From: an uncultured Lachnospiraceae bacterium | Lineage (GTDB): Bacteria > Bacillota > Clostridia > Lachnospirales > Lachnospiraceae | Direction: 5' to 3' | Length of the DNA: 64,000 nucleotides | Assembly (NCBI GenBank): GCA_934352055.1 | Contig: CAKRJY010000003.1 | Span: forward strand, 62,001 to 126,000 | Shown: positions 61,300 to 64,000 of the stretch, piece after piece | Layout: every line of letters starts with the position of its first letter | How positions within the stretch are numbered: position 1 is the stretch's first letter | Notes under the pieces: generated by a model | Database searches by the model: none | Seen by the model: the letters and a program-made list of their open reading frames with translations, nothing else | What the model was told of the DNA's origin: nothing | Program-made: the position numbers and the translations under genes

Positions 61300-62491
61300 C
61301 CGTTGTTTTATCACGAAAATAACCAAAAACAATCGCATCTTTGATTTGTTACTTTATCTGGATGCCAATGACCGCCCGATGGAAATACATCCCTATGATG
61401 CAACGTTTCCGACTCTTGTTGGCAATATTTATATTGCACGTGTAGAAAATGTTATGCCGCAAATGCAATCTGCCTTTTTAAAATCAGGTGATTTGACATT
61501 TTTTTGCCCATTTGATGCAATGGATACGTCCACAATGATTTTTACCAAAAAGAATGGTAAACCGAATGCTCTTATACAAGGCGATGAACTTTTGGTACAG
61601 GTGACGCGTGATGCCATCAAATCCAAAGAGATTTGTGTAACAACAAACATATCTTTTTCATCGGAGCACCTTCTGCTTACAACCGGAAATTCCATACACG
61701 GTATTTCCAGAAAAATCAATGGTGCATCCAGAAGTCGCCTACAAACGACATTTCTGGATGAAATCACACAGGAACCTCTTGGCATTGTTGTACGAACCAG
61801 TGCAAAAGACTGTGATGCTTCCATACTTTTTGGCGAATATCACACGCTTTGTAAGCAGGTACAGGATTTGATTTCCCGAGCCAGGCATTTGCTTGCCGGG
61901 CAAACACTTCTTTTGGCAAGACATCCTATTTTTTCACATCTGGATCGTTTGCAAAAAGAAGATCTCCTTGAAATTGTAACAGATGATGCCGTATGGTTTG
62001 AAAGATTACAGACAGAATATCCTGCGATGTCATCCATCCGGTTATATAACGATCCATCCTATTCCTTGCAACAGCTTTACGGAATAGAGCATATGTTAGA
62101 CGCCGCATTACAGAAAAAAGTCTACTTACCATCGGGCGGCTATTTAATCATCGAACCAACAGAAGCGTTGACCGTTATTGATGTCAATAGTGGTCATAAT
62201 GTAAAAAAGAAAAAACAAAAAGATTATTATCTGGCAAATAACTTAGAAGCAGCAACAGAAATTGCAAGACAGATACGTCTGCGAAATATCAGTGGAATCA
62301 TTATCGTTGATTTCATTAATTTAAAAGACCAGACGCAGAAAGACCAGCTGATTTCCTACATGAAGTCACTTTTGATAACTGACTATGTCAAAGCGAATGT
62401 GGTTGATTTTACACGTTTGCATCTCATGGAAATTACACGTGCAAAGAAATATGCATCTTTGCAACAGATTCTCGGAGATTGTATGCAATAA
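61286..62491 (+). CDS. rng: Ribonuclease E/G family protein, short form
   Basis: The 401-residue protein has the RNase E/G core: an S1-like domain (about residues 35-115, VGNIYIARVENVMPQMQSAF), the 5'-sensor region and the DNase I-like catalytic domain. The metal-binding Asp residues are seen in VIDVNSGH and IIIVDFINLK. The protein stops at LQQILGDCMQ, just where homologues carry the zinc-link (C-P-x-C) and the small C-terminal domain. This is not a frame error I can detect, because no matching continuation follows. It processes rRNA and decays mRNA in relatives. Confidence 0.9.
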   Translation: MTKNNRCFITKITKNNRIFDLLLYLDANDRPMEIHPYDATFPTLVGNIYIARVENVMPQMQSAFLKSGDLTFFCPFDAMDTSTMIFTKKNGKPNALIQGDELLVQVTRDAIKSKEICVTTNISFSSEHLLLTTGNSIHGISRKINGASRSRLQTTFLDEITQEPLGIVVRTSAKDCDASILFGEYHTLCKQVQDLISRARHLLAGQTLLLARHPIFSHLDRLQKEDLLEIVTDDAVWFERLQTEYPAMSSIRLYNDPSYSLQQLYGIEHMLDAALQKKVYLPSGGYLIIEPTEALTVIDVNSGHNVKKKKQKDYYLANNLEAATEIARQIRLRNISGIIIVDFINLKDQTQKDQLISYMKSLLITDYVKANVVDFTRLHLMEITRAKKYASLQQILGDCMQ

Positions 62492-62525
62492 AATACAATT
62501 TTATTACAAAATTTCTTGTAAAACA

Positions 62526-62554
62526 TTGACGAATACTAAGTCCTATGCTAATAT
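62526..62554 (+). promoter_or_regulatory. Promoter of the rplU-prp-rpmA operon
   Basis: TTGACG (62526-62531) and TAATAT (62549-62554) are spaced 17 bp apart. The predicted start leaves a leader of about 75 bases before rplU. Confidence 0.7.
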
Positions 62555-62559
62555 ATCAA

Positions 62560-62635
62560 GGTATGCCGCACAACGAGGTTTAAGTTGCATATAAGCACAC
62601 CGAAGTTGGCGAGTAATGATAATAGGAGGTGCCAT
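62560..62635 (+). promoter_or_regulatory. Ribosomal protein L21 leader RNA
   Basis: The leader between promoter and rplU has the layout of the Firmicutes L21 leader: GTATGCCGCACAACGAGG, a variable middle, CGAAGTTGGCGAGTAATGAT, then AGGAGGTGCC close to the ATG. In the family it is thought to be bound by L21 for autoregulation. I judge by position and partial sequence resemblance; a covariance-model search would settle it. Confidence 0.65.
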
Positions 62636-62944
62636 ATGTACGCAATTATAGCAACAGGTGGTAAACAGTACAAAGTATCTGAAGGCGATATCATTACCAT
62701 TGAGAAGCTTGGAGTAGAAGCTGGTGAAAAGGTTACATTCGATCAGGTTCTTGCAATCAGCGATAACGGATTAAAGATTGGTAATCCAACCGTTGAAGGA
62801 GCAACTGTAGAAGCTTCTGTCGTTAAAGAAGGCAGAGGTAAAAAGGTAATCGTTTACAAGTACAAGAGAAAGACTGGCTATCACAATAAGAACGGTCATA
62901 GACAGGCGTTCACACAAGTACAGATCAATAAGATTAATGGATAA
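62636..62944 (+). CDS. rplU: 50S ribosomal protein L21
   Basis: This 102-residue L21 opens MYAIIATGGKQYKVSEGDII and has the basic C-terminus KYKRKTGYHNKNGHRQ-FTQV-type end. The frame extends back to 62585, but the AGGAGGTG at 62624-62631 fits the ATG at 62636. It begins the conserved rplU-prp-rpmA set. Confidence 0.97.
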   Translation: MYAIIATGGKQYKVSEGDIITIEKLGVEAGEKVTFDQVLAISDNGLKIGNPTVEGATVEASVVKEGRGKKVIVYKYKRKTGYHNKNGHRQAFTQVQINKING

Positions 62945-62959
62945 TCGATAGGAATTGTT

Positions 62960-63334
62960 ATGATTTCGATAACGATTTTAAAAGATCAATCGCATTATCG
63001 CGGTATTACATGCATCGGGCATGCAGGCTATGAAAAAGCCGGAAAAGACATTGTCTGTTCTGCAGTTTCTATGCTTGTCATCAATACCATCAATGGTATT
63101 GATCAATTTACAGAAGATGCCTATACACTTGATACCAAAGACGATAATGCAGCACCTAAGAAAAAAAGATTCTTTTCTGCAAAAACAGAACCAGACAATC
63201 TGATTCAATTTCGTTTTACCGAAGATGTTTCGAAAGAATCTGATTTACTTATGGATGTTTTGGTCTTAGGCTTAACAGAGATTAATAAGCAATACGGTGA
63301 TACGTATCTCGCACTAAAATTTGAGGAGGTGTAA
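62960..63334 (+). CDS. prp: Ribosomal-processing cysteine protease Prp
   Basis: The 124-residue Prp trims the N-terminal extension from ribosomal protein L27. The catalytic pair is present in GHAGYEKAGKDIVCSAVS (His near 21, Cys near 33). The family's usual length is about 110; an extra charged loop lies around residues 60-75 (DDNAAPKKKRFF). It lies between rplU and rpmA, whose product is its substrate. Confidence 0.94.
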   Translation: MISITILKDQSHYRGITCIGHAGYEKAGKDIVCSAVSMLVINTINGIDQFTEDAYTLDTKDDNAAPKKKRFFSAKTEPDNLIQFRFTEDVSKESDLLMDVLVLGLTEINKQYGDTYLALKFEEV

Positions 63335-63336
63335 AC

Positions 63337-63627
63337 ATGTTAAAGTTGAATCTTCAATTTTTCGCTCACAAAAAGGGAGTTGGTTCTACTAAGAACGGAC
63401 GTGATTCAGAGTCTAAGAGATTAGGCGCAAAGAGAGCGGACGGACAGTTCGTTAAGGCTGGAAATATTCTTTACAGACAGCGTGGAACAAAGATTCATCC
63501 AGGTACTAATGTAGGTATCGGTGGTGATGATACATTATTTGCAACAGCAGATGGTATTCTTCGTTTCGAAAGAAAGGGCCGCGACAAGAAGCAGGCTAGT
63601 GTTTATCCAGTAGCAAGCGAAAACTAA
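63337..63627 (+). CDS. rpmA: 50S ribosomal protein L27
   Basis: The 96-residue L27 carries the Firmicutes N-terminal extension MLKLNLQFF followed by AHKKGVGSTKNGRDSESKRLG. Prp cleaves after the Phe-Phe of the extension, exposing the Ala-His-Lys-Lys end that reaches the peptidyl transferase centre. The gene starts 2 bp after prp with AGGAGGTG in front. Confidence 0.97.
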   Translation: MLKLNLQFFAHKKGVGSTKNGRDSESKRLGAKRADGQFVKAGNILYRQRGTKIHPGTNVGIGGDDTLFATADGILRFERKGRDKKQASVYPVASEN

Positions 63628-63637
63628 GAACATTTTG

Positions 63638-63674
63638 GTAGACTCGACTATTGTTTAGCCGAGTCTACTTTGTT
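63638..63674 (+). terminator. Probable terminator behind rpmA
   Basis: A perfect 9-bp stem GTAGACTCG/CGAGTCTAC, extended inside by CTA/TAG, is followed by only a short TTTG. A TATAAT at 63676-63681 just behind it may be the -10 of obg, but its best -35 (TTGTTT) is 19 bp away and inside the stem. Confidence 0.6.
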
Positions 63675-63755
63675 ATATAATAGTATTTATTCGCAGATAC
63701 TACTACATAACAAAGTAAAACGTACCAAGCAATTATTTTGGAAAGGTGTAAAAAT

Positions 63756-64000
63756 ATGTTTGCAGATCGCGCACGAATTATAATCAAATCAGGAAAAGGC
63801 GGCGACGGACATGTCAGTTTCCGTCGTGAAAAATTTGTACCAAATGGTGGACCGGATGGCGGTGACGGCGGAAAAGGCGGCGACATCATTTTTGAAGTAG
63901 ATGAAGGATTAAATACACTGACAGATTATCGCCATCGCAGAAAATTTGCAGCGAAAGCCGGCGAAGAGGGCGGTAAGAAGAATTGTCACGGTAAAAATGG
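63756..64000 (+). CDS. obg: GTPase Obg (CgtA), 3' end cut by window edge
   Basis: The first 81 residues of Obg are visible. They form the glycine-rich Obg fold start, FADRARIIIKSGKGGDGHVS, FRREKFVPNGGPDGGDGGKG and the GKGGDIIFEVDEGLNTL segment. The GTPase domain lies beyond the window. Obg is an essential GTPase that helps 50S assembly. Its place behind rplU-prp-rpmA is conserved. GAAAGGTG lies 8 bp before the ATG. Confidence 0.97.
   Translation, partial: MFADRARIIIKSGKGGDGHVSFRREKFVPNGGPDGGDGGKGGDIIFEVDEGLNTLTDYRHRRKFAAKAGEEGGKKNCHGKN

Noticed and set aside
62492..62525. Continuation of the RNase E/G gene after a sequencing frameshift
   Set aside because: No frame behind the stop shows the zinc-link cysteines or the conserved C-terminal domain; the promoter and L21 leader begin here.
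1..64000. CRISPR arrays, insertion sequences, prophage, tRNA or rRNA genes
   Set aside because: I saw no regularly spaced repeats, transposase or integrase genes, or tRNA/rRNA sequence; the gaps are short and hold promoters, terminators or the L21 leader.

Overview
The window is a chromosomal segment of a low-GC, Gram-positive anaerobe of the class Clostridia, most likely the family Lachnospiraceae. This is inferred from several things: an rnf operon in clostridial order (C-D-G-E-A-B), a sodium-translocating decarboxylase cluster, a HisF-like/HisI/HisE fusion, relatives of spore-associated genes (ytfJ/gerW, ylbJ), and Bacillus/Clostridium housekeeping blocks (scpAB, yloU-fakA-recG, yicC-remA-gmk-rpoZ, rplU-prp-rpmA-obg). 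I do not name a genus. I saw no rRNA, tRNA, insertion sequence, prophage, integrase or CRISPR array. Coding density is high. Most genes lie on the + strand, and many overlap by 1-14 bp, which suggests long translationally coupled operons.

Layout. 1-2440: scpA (5' end cut), scpB and a D,D-carboxypeptidase. 2570-7709: a promoter, then an acyl-CoA-type carboxyltransferase, an OadG-like lipoprotein, a biotin carrier, the sodium-pump beta subunit and an oxaloacetate decarboxylase-type carboxyltransferase, closed by a terminator. 7797-13410: an RpiR-type regulator, a flavoprotein, cmk-ispH-S1 protein and cheR, closed by a nested two-way terminator. 13478-14566 (-): a DEDD exonuclease-like protein. 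14757-19810: rnfCDGEAB, facing apbE on the - strand. 21004-27837: proB, DUF896, formyl-THF cyclo-ligase, proA, miaB, a NusG_II protein with a Gx transporter, and ruvAB. 27910-35334: zapA, a U32 peptidase, an FtsW/RodA protein with a class B PBP, an unknown protein, ytfI-like and ytfJ. 35632-41962: rpmB (-) divergent from yloU-like/fakA/recG, then rqcH (-). 42116-48723: yicC, remA, gmk, rpoZ, rimO, pgsA, rsmD, coaD, a coiled-coil protein, and ylbJ-like (-). 48755-53519: two pseudouridine synthases, a HAD phosphatase, a YgiQ-type radical SAM protein and recU. 53602-58686: hisZ-hisG-hisD-hisB-(hisF-like)IE behind a perfect consensus promoter. 58710-64000: a radical SAM pair, RNase E/G, an L21 leader, rplU, prp, rpmA and the start of obg.

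How the genes work together. Energy conservation is the main theme. The biotin-dependent decarboxylase cluster should export sodium ions on decarboxylation. Rnf couples ferredoxin:NAD+ electron transfer to ion export, and the neighbouring ApbE can attach FMN to RnfD and RnfG, both of which carry recognisable flavinylation motifs. A NusG_II/Gx pair about 5 kb further on may belong to the same flavin and electron-transfer theme. The remainder serves chromosome segregation and repair, cell-wall synthesis, ribosome and tRNA/rRNA modification, and proline and histidine synthesis.

The points most worth a second look are the two different carboxyltransferases around one sodium pump, a HisF-like domain that appears to lack both catalytic aspartates, an RNase E/G that stops before the zinc-link, the cysteine-rich tail on RnfE, and the NusG_II/Gx pair. 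Most of the window is ordinary core genome. I do not see a clearly new defence or mobile system in it.
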